Shown here piece by piece: positions 1 to 6,516 of a stretch of DNA of 13,500 bases. The notes beneath the pieces were generated by a model. It made no database searches. It saw nothing but the letters and a program-made list of their open reading frames with translations, and was not told where the DNA came from. Source of the stretch: Symbiodinium natans (lineage: Eukaryota > Sar > Dinophyceae > Suessiales > Symbiodiniaceae); NCBI GenBank assembly GCA_905221605.1, contig CAJNDS010001557.1, positions 1,399,001-1,412,500 on the forward strand. Direction: 5' to 3'. The stretch's first letter is position 1; each line of letters opens with the position of its first letter. The translations under genes were made by a program, and so were the position numbers.

Positions 1-11
1 GCTTCAGGAGT

Positions 12-98
12 TGGGGGTTTAGGGTTTCGGGTTAGGGTTTAGGGTTTAGGGTTAAGGGTTTAGGGTTTAGGGTTTAAGGTTAGGGTTTAGGGTTTAAG
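12..98 (+). repeat. Interstitial telomeric repeat island, TTTAGGG strand
   Basis: About 12 heptamer units read TTTAGGG on the plus strand. They are interrupted by variants such as TTTCGGG, TTAGGG and TTAAGGG. The left edge lies close to the window start, so the island may begin near position 12. The right edge decays into TTTAAGCCCC. Confidence 0.9.
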
Positions 99-210
99 CC
101 CCTCCTGCTGCTTGGAGGCTCATTACGCTCGCGTGTGTGGCCTTACGCTGCGCGAGCTCAACAACTTGGAGGTTTCCATGGCCAACACATTCAGGGAAAA
201 ATTGGGCCCA

Positions 211-283
211 TTTGGGTTTAGGGTTTAGGGTTCGGGGTTCAGGGTTTAGGGCTTGGGGTTTAGTTGAGGGCTTCGGGTTGAGA
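211..283 (+). repeat. Degenerate interstitial telomeric repeat, TTTAGGG strand
   Basis: Two or three exact units are followed by variants (TTCGGGG, TTCAGGG, CTTGGGG, TTGAGGG) that keep roughly the 7-bp phase. An open frame at 137-319 runs through it and translates as repetitive GFRVRGSGFRAWG. I treat that frame as a by-product of decayed heptamers, not a gene. Confidence 0.8.
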
Positions 284-490
284 TTGAAGCGTGTGGGTTT
301 CCAAACCTCTACATCCTAAGCCCTCTGAACCCTCAACTCGACATGTTATAGATGCGCTTCTTCCTGAGCCAGGGTGCCGATTTCTTGTGGTGCCCTTAGC
401 TTGTGGGTAATAGGGCGTGTTGAGCGTGTAGGGTGTAGGGCGAGGCTCTTCGGGATTTCCGATGATGAGGATTATGGTATCTTGGGGCTT
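284..490. other. Unique spacer between islands
   Basis: Mixed-composition DNA without heptamer arrays. I see no RNA gene, convincing open frame or inverted repeat in it. Isolated GTAGGG words near 429-440 may be chance or decayed telomeric units. Confidence 0.4.
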
Positions 491-577
491 CCCCTAAACC
501 TTCAAATCCCTAAAACCCTAGAACCCGAAACCTGAGACCCCAAACCCTAAAATCCCTAAACCCCAAACCCCCAAAAT
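491..577 (-). repeat. Decayed interstitial telomeric repeat, CCCTAAA strand
   Basis: C-rich strand on plus, with units CCCTAAA, CCCTAGA, CCCGAAA, CCCCAAA and CCCTAAAA in loose 7-8 bp phase. Orientation is opposite to the two islands before it. Confidence 0.8.
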
Positions 578-705
578 CACTCAAATTGATCTCCGTGTTG
601 GGTTCACACATGTCTGGCATCCTTTGGTCCTTTAACGCCCCCAAAAAGCGAGCGCGCTGACAGATGCTACGGGCTAGGGGTCTAATCAGGTTTTTGAGGA
701 CTCGG

Positions 706-789
706 GGCTTAGGGTCTAGGGTTCCGGGTTTAGGGTTTAGGGTTCAGGGTTTGGGGTTTTGGGGATTTGAGGGTGTAGGGGTTTGGGGA
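706..789 (+). repeat. Degenerate interstitial telomeric repeat, TTTAGGG strand
   Basis: Two exact TTTAGGG units sit among variants (TCTAGGG, TTCCGGG, TTCAGGG, TTTGGGG, TGTAGGG). The open frame 664-855 through it encodes GFRVQGLGFWG-type low-complexity peptide, which follows from the decay. Confidence 0.8.
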
Positions 790-859
790 TTGCAGGTCTT
801 GAGGGGCTGCGGGGGCTTTAGTGGTGTGGTTCAGGGGTGTAGTCTGGCTCCGTGAAACC

Positions 860-914
860 GTCTAAACCGTAAACCCTAAACCCGAAACCCTAAACCAAAA
901 ACCCTAAACCCCCC
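860..914 (-). repeat. Interstitial telomeric repeat island, CCCTAAA strand
   Basis: About seven units on the C strand with variants ACCGTAAA, CCCGAAA and ACCAAAA, running into a C-rich tail near 909-925. It is opposed to the TTTAGGG island some 70 bp upstream. Confidence 0.85.
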
Positions 915-980
915 CACCCCCACGCCCCAACAACCAAAGTGCTTACAAAATTTCCGGAAACTTAAAATCCGAATATTCCG

Positions 981-1068
981 AGCCCTAGATCCCGAAAAAC
1001 CTCGTAAGCCCTAGACCCCCTAATTCCCAGAAGCTTACCTTAAACCCTGAGCCCAAAAAACCCTCAGC
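981..1068 (-). repeat. Strongly decayed telomeric repeat, CCCTAAA strand
   Basis: Loosely spaced words such as CCCTAGA, CCCGAAA, CCCTGAG and CCCTCAG suggest an old CCCTAAA array close to losing its period. Boundaries are approximate. Confidence 0.55.
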
Positions 1069-1120
1069 CATATCCCCCCCTGGGAATCATTTTTTGTTTT
1101 TGTTTAATTATCAGACCCAA

Positions 1121-1391
1121 GAGGGCATCAAAAATATTATTTCTATTGAGGTTCTAAGGGCAGTATAGCACACCCCATCACCTTCCTCCAGCCCGAAGAC
1201 CAAAACCCTCAAACACACCAAAAAGCCCCAACAAACCATATGTATAGTCAGCAGGTCTACTTCGATTATAATAGTTCTATTAAGGTTCTAAGGGGATATT
1301 TAAAATAATATTTCTATTAAGGTTCCAAGAGGATATAAAAAATATTTCTATTAAGGCTCCAAGGGAGGAGTATAGCCAGCAGGTCTACTTC
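1121..1391 (+). repeat. AT-rich repeat cluster, core TTCTATTAAGGTTCYAAG
   Basis: Four copies of an 18-bp core start at 1141 (A to G change in TTGAGG), 1275, 1312 and 1346. Copies two to four are spaced 37 and 34 bp apart. The first copy carries the same right flank as the last (AAGGG followed by GAGTATAGC or CAGTATAGC). A 21-bp segment at 1243-1263 recurs at 1371-1391 with one mismatch. This looks like a tandemly expanded or nested mobile or minisatellite element of unknown family. No open frame of note is present. Confidence 0.8.
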
Positions 1392-1459
1392 ATATCCTTG
1401 CTGCACTGGAAGCTTCAAGTTCCTGCCGCTCGGACAGGGGCCTTGGGGGTGTACGGGGA

Positions 1460-1590
1460 TTTGGGGTTTTTTGGGTTTAGGGTTTAGGGTTTAGAGTTTA
1501 GGGTTTAGGGTTTAGGGTTTGGGGAATAGGGTTTAGGGTCCAGGGCAGTTCGGGTTTAGGGTTTGGCTAGGGTCTAGGGCAGTTCGGGTT
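1460..1590 (+). repeat. Interstitial telomeric repeat island, TTTAGGG strand
   Basis: Exact TTTAGGG units at about 1475-1518 are followed by variants. Near the right end, AGGGCAGTTCGGGTT occurs twice (about 1542-1556 and 1575-1589), so a mutated stretch was duplicated inside the array. Confidence 0.9.
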
Positions 1591-1607
1591 CCTTTTTTCA
1601 ATTCTAT

Positions 1608-1720
1608 GAGCCCTAAGCCCCGCCAGTTTCTGCTTCGGAAACCCGAACCCTGTTTTTTTTCGCAAAAAACTTAACCCAACCAAAAAAACATCTTAAACCC
1701 TACGAAAAGACACCCTCAAC
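1608..1720 (-). repeat. Very decayed telomeric repeat, CCCTAAA strand
   Basis: Scattered CCCTAAG, CCCGAAC, TTAACCC, TTAAACCC and CCCTCAAC words with poly-A interruptions. It lies directly after an opposite-strand island, forming a TTTAGGG-to-CCCTAAA arrangement with about 18 bp between. Confidence 0.45.
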
Positions 1721-1819
1721 CTTCAGACAAGGTCCCGAAGGGATGCACCGACACACTGACACGAGCAAGCCAACGGCCAAAAGGCACAAGCCCCCAAACA
1801 GAGGCGCCAGCCTAGCTAC

Positions 1820-1909
1820 GGGATCCGAGGTATGGGCCCTTAATATGGGTCCCCTGTTATATAACCCTTATGAACACTTTATATATTAAGGGCCCATACT
1901 TCGGATCCC
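1820..1909. mobile_element. Foldback (MITE-like) element, 27-bp inverted arms
   Basis: The left arm 1820-1846 and right arm 1883-1909 are reverse complements at 26 of 27 positions, around a 36-bp centre that itself contains the palindrome GTTATATAAC. The arms carry GGATCCGA and TATGGGCCCTTAATAT. No coding capacity is present and I see no clear target-site duplication. The left arm shares GAGGTATGGGCCC with the element at 8131-8275, so the two are probably related. It could be a short non-autonomous DNA transposon or an RNA hairpin element. Family unknown. Confidence 0.75.
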
Positions 1910-1931
1910 TTTTAAACCCCTTTTGGAAGCT

Positions 1932-1952
1932 TGGGGGTGTAGGGTTTAGGGC
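1932..1952 (+). repeat. Short telomeric repeat remnant, TTTAGGG strand
   Basis: About three units (TGTAGGG, TTTAGGG and a truncated CTT unit), 22 bp right of the foldback element. Confidence 0.6.
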
Positions 1953-2018
1953 TTGCGCAACCCCCCTAATCATGAACCCCCCCAAGCACGCAAAAAAGGG
2001 GTGTAGGCCTTATAGAAT

Positions 2019-2051
2019 TGGGCTTAGGTTTGAGGGTTTGGGTTTTAGGGC
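2019..2051 (+). repeat. Decayed telomeric repeat, TTTAGGG strand
   Basis: Variant units (GCTTAGG, TTTGAGGG, TTTGGG, TTTTAGGG) without an exact tandem pair. Confidence 0.55.
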
Positions 2052-2150
2052 CTAAGAACCCCGACTCCGCTGACTGAATGTCCTGCAGGTCAGTGAGTAC
2101 AAGGAGTACTTGAGCATGGTCAAGCGCATCGCTTGAGCCTGGGCGGCACA

Positions 2151-2197
2151 CCCTAAACCCGAAACCCTAAACCCTAAACCCTAAACCCTAAACCCTC
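2151..2197 (-). repeat. Interstitial telomeric repeat island, CCCTAAA strand
   Basis: Six CCCTAAA units, one CCCGAAA variant and a terminal CCCTCGAAC. Just to the right, AACTTGGT occurs twice about 19 bp apart (2199 and 2218). Confidence 0.9.
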
Positions 2198-2232
2198 GAA
2201 CTTGGTAAAACCCTGTAACTTGGTGGCCCGGT

Positions 2233-2313
2233 GGTACCCTTTACCCTTTTTTGGGTTCTGGGTTCCCTTTTAAAGTAACCAAAAAAAGGTGCCCTTATTA
2301 GAATATGGTTACT
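2233..2313. repeat. Possible imperfect foldback
   Basis: AGTAACC at 2274-2280 is the reverse complement of GGTTACT at 2307-2313. ACCCTTTTTTGGGTT near 2243-2257 is a near reverse complement of AACCAAAAAAAGGT at 2277-2290. Arms are short and interleaved, so this may be a decayed inverted-repeat element or chance in a GGGTT-rich region. Confidence 0.3.
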
Positions 2314-2560
2314 GGGCGACTAAGGTAAGCTCAAGAGCCCGAGTTCACTTCCCAACATAATTATGCAGCTGCGCGTGCGAAACTGCAACATTCTTGCGCG
2401 AGCTTACTTGGGTAACCCTACGTGTGCAAAGAAATATATTCATGGATAAACGTTGTGTGTGTTCGCGTCGCAGACACAGTTGGGTTTGTTTCCGCCTTCG
2501 GTTTTAGATTATATGTTCCTCACCTCCTCGCCCGGTGACCCGCCCCTCCTGGGCTTGGTC
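2314..2560. other. Unique spacer
   Basis: Mixed-composition DNA without heptamers. I find no RNA gene, long open frame or clear repeat here. Confidence 0.4.
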
Positions 2561-2816
2561 CTGGAGTGCTAGAGAAGCTCGCAGAAATCGTTCAGAAAAG
2601 TCCTGCCGAGAGATTTCTGTCGAATATCCCTGGAGCCCACATTCACCAGTCCCGCGCCCTGGAGTGACAAAGAAGCCCGCTCAGAAAGTCCCGCCGAGTA
2701 TCCCCAAAGGTGCCCAACTTGAGAGAAAATCCGCAGAGAGCGCCGTATCCGTAGCTATTCATGCGTTCACTTGCTATCTTATCACGCGTGCGCTTACTAA
2801 ATATGCTGGCCTATAA
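2535..2816 (+). CDS. Weak open frame, 93 aa, function unknown
   Basis: This frame does not overlap a telomeric island. Its product is rich in Arg, Ser, Pro and Lys, with no recognisable domain, signal peptide or membrane segment. It spans a diverged direct repeat (2561-2640 and 2659-2720) whose copies are offset by 98 bp. That offset is not a multiple of three, so the two copies are read in different frames. This argues against the repeat being selected as protein. More likely a chance frame, or possibly a fragment of an exon whose splice sites cannot be judged here. Confidence 0.12.
   Translation: MTRPSWAWSWSAREARRNRSEKSCREISVEYPWSPHSPVPRPGVTKKPAQKVPPSIPKGAQLERKSAESAVSVAIHAFTCYLITRALTKYAGL
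2561..2720 (+). repeat. Diverged direct repeat, two copies
   Basis: Copy one (about 2561-2640) and copy two (about 2659-2720) both start with CTGGAGTG and continue through CAGAAA..GTCC.GCCGAG to a TATCCC...GCCCA end. Copy one has about 12 extra bases after GCCGAG. A third, weaker copy may follow at 2722-2752 (AGAAAATCCGC, GCCGTATCC). Confidence 0.6.
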
Positions 2817-3227
2817 GTTGCTTCTACTGGCCCATTAGTATATGAAAGTAAAAGGACTTGACTCGTTCATGTACTATTTTGCCCCGTGATATTAGTACTA
2901 TGATTGGGTTTTTCCGCAATCGACTGGACGGAAACCACGTGAGGAAGCTGTAGGGCGTGGATGGTCGAAGTAACTACTTTCTTTCGTGTGTGTCGGTCTA
3001 GTTTGGAGCATTTGTTGAGGGATGTTTTGAATGATGACTATGGACTATTGTTGTTCAATGGCAATTGCTTTTCGGCACATGTTTTTTTTTTCATACTTCG
3101 TTTGCTGAATCTTCGGTTGAGAAGTCGTCTTCCAGAAGGCACACGGCTTTGCGTTTCGCGGGTTTGTGTTGTTGCTTGTTGAGGTCTCAATGTTTAGCGC
3201 CGGTTTTGTTGTGGCACGCCGTTCTAC
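2817..3227. other. Unique DNA without identifiable genes
   Basis: Two short overlapping plus-strand frames (2961-3182 and 3065-3253) are open here. Their products are Cys/Phe/Leu/Arg-rich with no family I recognise, and the second runs into a telomeric array. There is a T-run near 3081-3090. Nothing else is supported. Confidence 0.35.
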
Positions 3228-3413
3228 CCGAAACCCTGAACCCTAAACCCTAAGCGCTAAACCCTTAACCCTTAACACTTAACCCTAAACCCTAAACCCT
3301 AAACCCTAAACCCTAAACCCTAAACCCTAAACCCTAAACCCTAAACCCTAAACCCTAAACCCTAAACCCTAAACCCTAAACCCTAAACCCTAAACCCTAA
3401 ACCCTAAACCCCA
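3228..3413 (-). repeat. Longest telomeric array in the window, CCCTAAA strand
   Basis: Eighteen perfect CCCTAAA units occupy 3283-3408. The left side, 3228-3282, contains variants CCCGAAA, CCCTGAA, CGCTAAA, CCCTTAA and CACTTAA. Decay is concentrated on the left and the perfect block on the right, which fits recent expansion at one end or insertion next to older units. Read on minus it is TTTAGGG. Confidence 0.97.
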
Positions 3414-3544
3414 ACACAAGAAGCCTTGGGTGCCTCCGATGCCCGAACAGTTCCCCGATTGGTCTGGTCATCGACGTTGCTCAGAGCTAAACCCTCGACC
3501 CAAAGTTCAACAAGATCCCAAAGCTTTGAGAGCAATCGGAATTG

Positions 3545-3573
3545 AGGGCTTAAGGTTTAGGGTTTAGGGTTTT
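3545..3573 (+). repeat. Short telomeric repeat island, TTTAGGG strand
   Basis: Two exact units between CTTAAGG and a TTTTCAAGCC edge. GAGGGCTT on the left and AAGCCACCTC on the right form an imperfect inverted pair around it. Confidence 0.8.
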
Positions 3574-3900
3574 CAAGCCACCTCTGGAACCGCTGTGAAA
3601 ATACCCTCACGGAAAACGCACCTTCCTTCGCTGGTTGATTTGACGCGACTTCGTGTACCGATGGTTGGGGGGAGTAGGCACTCTGTTCGCCTACATGGCC
3701 TGTCGTCCAAAGTTGGGCTCCGTAAGTGAAAATGGGCACAGCTCCCACAGCTAGCGACGGAACCCCCCCGCAGCTTCACGACCCCACGCCCATTTTTAAC
3801 TTCGAAGCCCTCGTTCAAAACAAAACGGCTTCCCAAAGCCCCTCCCTGCATCCCCAATGTGTTGATCTACGCGGAGTTAAACCAACAAATGTTCAGGCGA
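3574..3900. other. Unique spacer, no gene recognised
   Basis: Short frames are open on both strands here (minus 3573-3857, 94 aa; plus 3726-3908, 60 aa). None shows a domain or compositional bias typical of a gene, and each ends near telomeric units. No RNA gene is seen. Confidence 0.35.
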
Positions 3901-3994
3901 AACCCTAAACCCCTGAACCCTGAACCCTAAACCCTAAACCCTAAACTCTAAACCCTAAACCCTAAACCCTAAACCCTAAACCCTAAGCCCTACC
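3901..3994 (-). repeat. Interstitial telomeric repeat island, CCCTAAA strand
   Basis: About 13 units, mostly exact, with CCCTGAA twice near the left end, one CTCTAAA, and CCCTAAG at the right edge. Confidence 0.95.
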
Positions 3995-4123
3995 CAGTCT
4001 CTTCCGAGGACGTGGCCGCAAAAGGTCCGGTGGAACGTCTCCAGTGAGGGGCGCTGGCATTCGACAGCGGCAACCGACCTGGCGGCTTCGGGGTTCTTCA
4101 ACATTCGGATCGCAGTATGTACT

Positions 4124-4240
4124 ATGTATATACATATTGTATATATATATATATATACATATTATATATATATATATACATATTATATATATATATGTAT
4201 ATACATATTATATATATATATATATAACCATATACACATA
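4124..4240. repeat. AT/TA microsatellite with higher-order TACATATT unit
   Basis: TA dinucleotide runs are punctuated by TACATATT starting at 4131, 4156, 4177 and 4202, giving a 21-25 bp higher-order period. The 148-aa and 75-aa frames through it translate to Tyr/Ile/His low complexity and are not genes. Confidence 0.92.
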
Positions 4241-4263
4241 CATACACATGTGGTTAAGATTTT

Positions 4264-4283
4264 GGATTTAGGTTTAGGCTTTA
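4264..4283 (+). repeat. Telomeric remnant inside the microsatellite
   Basis: ATTTAGGTTTAGGCTTTAG contains two truncated six-base units (TTTAGG). It separates the two halves of the AT-rich microsatellite. Confidence 0.5.
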
Positions 4284-4284
4284 G

Positions 4285-4360
4285 TGCACACACACATATA
4301 TATGTATATATATATATATACATGTATATATGTTATGTATATTCTTATTTATGTATGTAT
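4285..4360. repeat. CA/TA/TATG microsatellite
   Basis: CACACACA is followed by TATATATGTATATA runs and then TATGTATGTAT-type steps. It appears to be the second half of the microsatellite, split by telomeric units. Confidence 0.85.
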
Positions 4361-4371
4361 TTATTCGTTTA

Positions 4372-4400
4372 TAGGGTTCAGGGTTCAGGGTTTAGGGGTG
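4372..4400 (+). repeat. Short telomeric repeat, TTTAGGG strand
   Basis: TTCAGGG twice and then TTTAGGGG. It directly follows the microsatellite. Confidence 0.7.
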
Positions 4401-4452
4401 TGCCCGTGGGATGTGTCATGTTTTCCCTTGTTGGGTTAAAGGGGATCATTCT

Positions 4453-4495
4453 CAGGAATTTTTTGCAGAGGGTTTCACGGGCCAACCTAGATAAG
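4453..4495 (+). repeat. Dispersed 43-bp repeat, copy A
   Basis: It aligns with 9902-9945 at about 36 of 43 positions plus one single-base indel, with shared blocks CAGGAAT, AGAGGGTTT, GGGCCA and ATAAG. Neither copy contains heptamers, yet each lies close to a telomeric island. Function unknown. Confidence 0.65.
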
Positions 4496-4533
4496 CTTTG
4501 TTTTAGGAAGAGTGCAGTGCAGCACATGTGTAT

Positions 4534-4588
4534 GGGGTTGATGGTTTGGAGTTTAGGGTTCAAAGTGTAGGGTTGAGGTTTTAGGGAT
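4534..4588 (+). repeat. Decayed telomeric repeat, TTTAGGG strand
   Basis: One exact unit plus variants (TTTGGAG, TGTAGGG, TTGAGG, TTTTAGGG). Confidence 0.65.
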
Positions 4589-4786
4589 TCTTACAAAGCC
4601 CATCCCTGAGCCCAGAACGCCGAGTCAGAATGCCGCTGCTGAGAGTTCCAGCTTCCGCAAGAGAAGGTGGAAATTTTGCTGATCCGCGCCGCTTTGGGTG
4701 CGGCGATCACTTATAAGGACCGAAAGAACGAAGATGCTGGGCCTGCACCACTTCTAGGGTTTTGAGTGTTGAACAAGAAAAAGCTG
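4589..4786. other. Unique spacer
   Basis: GC-balanced DNA without heptamers apart from one TTCTAGGG word near 4752. No gene, RNA or inverted repeat is supported. Confidence 0.4.
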
Positions 4787-4838
4787 GTTTAGGGTTTAGG
4801 GTTTAGGGGTTAGGGGTTTAGGGTTTAGGGTTTAGGGA
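4787..4838 (+). repeat. Interstitial telomeric repeat island, TTTAGGG strand
   Basis: Seven units with two eight-base forms (TTTAGGGG, TTAGGGG). The left edge is abrupt after AAAAAGCTGG and the right edge abrupt before ACATCGC. Confidence 0.92.
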
Positions 4839-4976
4839 CATCGCTACCTGGCTGAATCGCATTGAGGCCCTTTTGAAGAGCAATATAGGGGCGGGTGGCG
4901 GAGGAGTCGCCGGAATTGGGAGCCGTCTGCGGGCAGGCTCTTTTTTGATCTGCGGGCCTGACCTTTTCGTGCTTGT

Positions 4977-5076
4977 TAGGGTCTTAGGGTTTAGGGTTTA
5001 GGGTGTAGGGTTTTAGGGTTTAGGGTTTAGGGTTTAGGGTTTCAGGGTTTACGGTTTAGGGTTTGGAGTTTGAGGA
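4977..5076 (+). repeat. Interstitial telomeric repeat island, TTTAGGG strand
   Basis: About 13 units, many exact, with TGTAGGG, TTTTAGGG, TTCAGGG and TTTACGG variants. The right end decays into TTTGGAGTTTGAGG. Confidence 0.95.
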
Positions 5077-5170
5077 TTTTCGGTGAGGACCGTTTAGCGT
5101 TGCCAAAAGTGCGGAGCAGTTGAGGGTTGTAGGGCTTGGCGACGAAGCTTTGTTTTGGAGCTTCCACGAA

Positions 5171-5194
5171 CTTAGGGTTTTTTCAACCCTAAAG
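5171..5194. repeat. Head-to-head telomeric hairpin
   Basis: CTTAGGGTT (5171-5179) is followed by a five-base spacer and then AACCCTAAAG (5185-5194), so one TTTAGGG unit faces one CCCTAAA unit. On a single strand this would form an 8-bp stem, TTAGGGTT with AACCCTAA. Confidence 0.75.
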
Positions 5195-5305
5195 CCGTAA
5201 ACCTCCTAAAACCCAAACATCCCAAAGCCCTGAAGCCCTACCGGCGGTAAAGGCATCAAAACTCGGAAGCCCTAAACCCCCTCTAAACCCTGAACCCTGA
5301 ACCCC
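5185..5305 (-). repeat. Decayed telomeric repeat, CCCTAAA strand
   Basis: Loosely spaced CCCTAAA, CCCTGAA and CCTAAAACCC words, better preserved at 5268-5305. A minus-strand 81-aa frame (5189-5434) overlaps it and contains GSGFRGGLG. I regard that frame as an artefact of the repeat. Confidence 0.65.
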
Positions 5306-5454
5306 CTTCGCTGTGTCATGCGACTCCGCCCGTCGCCTGTTCACCCAACGCCGAAGATTGTTGGATGAGGCCTTGCGGCCCTCATAGAGCAGGTCTCCAA
5401 CCCCCATTGCTGTTTCTCTACTTGAGGCGACCATAGACCCCAGAAATCCAAAGA

Positions 5455-5483
5455 CCTAAACCCTAAACCCTAAACCCTGAACC
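5455..5483 (-). repeat. Short telomeric repeat island, CCCTAAA strand
   Basis: Three or four units ending in CCCTGAACC. Both edges are abrupt. Confidence 0.88.
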
Positions 5484-5641
5484 ACCCATCAGAGCTGAGG
5501 GTTGACGCTTTCGTAGTTTATCTCCACAACTTTATACGTCTTTGGAGTTTGATTTAGCCATATTCCCCCCCACCAAAACAAATCTCTACGTCTCTGGGGC
5601 TCACTCAGCAACCTCTCTCCCAAGCAAATGCAGTACATTTG

Positions 5642-5693
5642 CCCTAAACCCTGAACCCTAAACCCTAGACCCTAGACCCTAGACCCTAAACCC
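5642..5693 (-). repeat. Telomeric island with a CCCTAGA variant block
   Basis: CCCTAAA, CCCTGAA and CCCTAAA are followed by three consecutive CCCTAGA units and then CCCTAAA. The run of identical variants indicates local tandem duplication of a mutated unit. Confidence 0.93.
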
Positions 5694-5773
5694 CAAGACA
5701 CATGATAAGCTCCATTCAAGGTTTGCAATTACAAAGCGTCTGTTTCCGGAAGGTGCTACATGGGCGGTTCTTC

Positions 5774-5825
5774 GGGTTTAGGGTTTAGGGTTTAAGGTTT
5801 AGGGTTTAGGGTTTAGGGTTTGGGG
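5774..5825 (+). repeat. Interstitial telomeric repeat island, TTTAGGG strand
   Basis: Seven units with one TTTAAGG variant. Abrupt edges after GGTTCTTC and before GGCACAG. Confidence 0.94.
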
Positions 5826-5834
5826 CACAGCAAC

Positions 5835-6074
5835 CTACTCAGAGTATGCGCGGTGAGCTGTGAGGGGGAGGAGGCCTGTGTATTGTAGCTGATCTTTTCT
5901 GAATTCTTGGCCCGAGGTCAGGGACCAGGGAGCGTACCGCTCCCCCTTGAGGAATGGCTTGCCCCCTTTTCTGAGCCGATGTACCTTGTAGCTGAGTGAG
6001 TACACTTTACACCTTTCTGGGATACGATAACCACTGTAGAACTGAAAGTGTACACTTTTTAGGGGGCTTCTCAT
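5835..6074 (-). CDS. Weak open frame, 79 aa, function unknown
   Basis: This minus-strand frame lies fully in the 380-bp gap between two islands, so it does not come from heptamers. The product is basic and rich in Arg, Lys, Tyr and Ser, with no domain, signal peptide or membrane segment that I recognise. A gap of this length would hold an open frame of this size by chance fairly often. No promoter or splice signal supports it. It could also be part of an exon or a pseudogene fragment. Confidence 0.13.
   Translation of the reverse strand: MRSPLKSVHFQFYSGYRIPERCKVYSLSYKVHRLRKGGKPFLKGERYAPWSLTSGQEFRKDQLQYTGLLPLTAHRAYSE
6045..6058. repeat. 14-bp perfect palindrome
   Basis: AAAGTGTACACTTT is a perfect palindrome. 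Its half GTACACTTT also occurs 50 bp upstream at 6000-6008. A protein-binding site is possible but nothing beyond symmetry supports it. Confidence 0.45.
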
Positions 6075-6208
6075 CTCAGCAACGAAGTTTGGGTGCTGGG
6101 CCGGGGATGTATAGCGTTTAGCAGTTTAGCCCAAAAAGAAGTCAAGAAAGAGGCGCAAGGTCGAGAGCTCTGAGGCTTATGGACCCTGGGACTGCTCAAG
6201 CTTCGGGG

Positions 6209-6270
6209 CCCTAAACCCTAAACCCTAAACCCTAAACCCTAAACCCTAAACCCTAAACCCTAAACCCTAC
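6209..6270 (-). repeat. Perfect telomeric array, eight CCCTAAA units
   Basis: Eight exact units at 6209-6264 followed by CCCTAC. The left edge is GGGG directly against CCCTAAA. Confidence 0.96.
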
Positions 6271-6385
6271 GCCCTTCAGAAGCCTGGAGAGCTGTTAACG
6301 GGGCATTTGGTGCTGGTGAGATGCTCCTCCTCTTTCTTCAGTATTGTGGCAAACCTAAACCCACACACAAAAAATGCACCCTAAG

Positions 6386-6408
6386 CCATCCTAAGGCCAA
6401 GAGACCCT
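6386..6408 (+). repeat. Direct repeat flanking a telomeric array, left copy
   Basis: This 23-bp segment begins CCATCCTAAG and matches 6517-6539 at 20 of 23 positions. The last few bases merge with the first CCCTAGA unit of the array. It has the look of a duplicated target or of flanking DNA duplicated during repair. Confidence 0.75.
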
Positions 6409-6514
6409 AGACCCTAGACCCTAGACCCTAAACCCTAAACCCTAAACCCTAAACCCTAAACCCTAAACCCTAAACCCTAAACCCTAAACCCTAAACCCTA
6501 AACCCTAAACCCTA
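6405..6514 (-). repeat. Telomeric array: 3 CCCTAGA then 12 CCCTAAA
   Basis: Three CCCTAGA units (6405-6425) precede twelve perfect CCCTAAA units (6426-6509) and a terminal CCCTA. The variant block is at one end only, as in a repeat inserted or grown directionally. Flanked by the 23-bp direct repeat. Confidence 0.97.
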
Positions 6515-6516
6515 CA

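Noticed and set aside
12-98. A true chromosome end at the left of the window
   Set aside because: The array is short and variant-rich, and a left end should read CCCTAAA on the plus strand. Here it reads TTTAGGG.
137-319. Open frame with GFRVRGSGFRAWG-like repeats, and similar frames at 664-855 and 10636-10905 (minus)
   Set aside because: The peptide repeats are direct translations of decayed TTTAGGG heptamers that have lost their TAG stops. No independent coding signal.
3228-3413. CRISPR array
   Set aside because: The repeats are contiguous 7-bp units without spacers, and the sequence context is eukaryotic.
4044-4570. 75-aa and 148-aa frames rich in Tyr, Ile and His
   Set aside because: They translate the TA/CA microsatellite and then a telomeric island.
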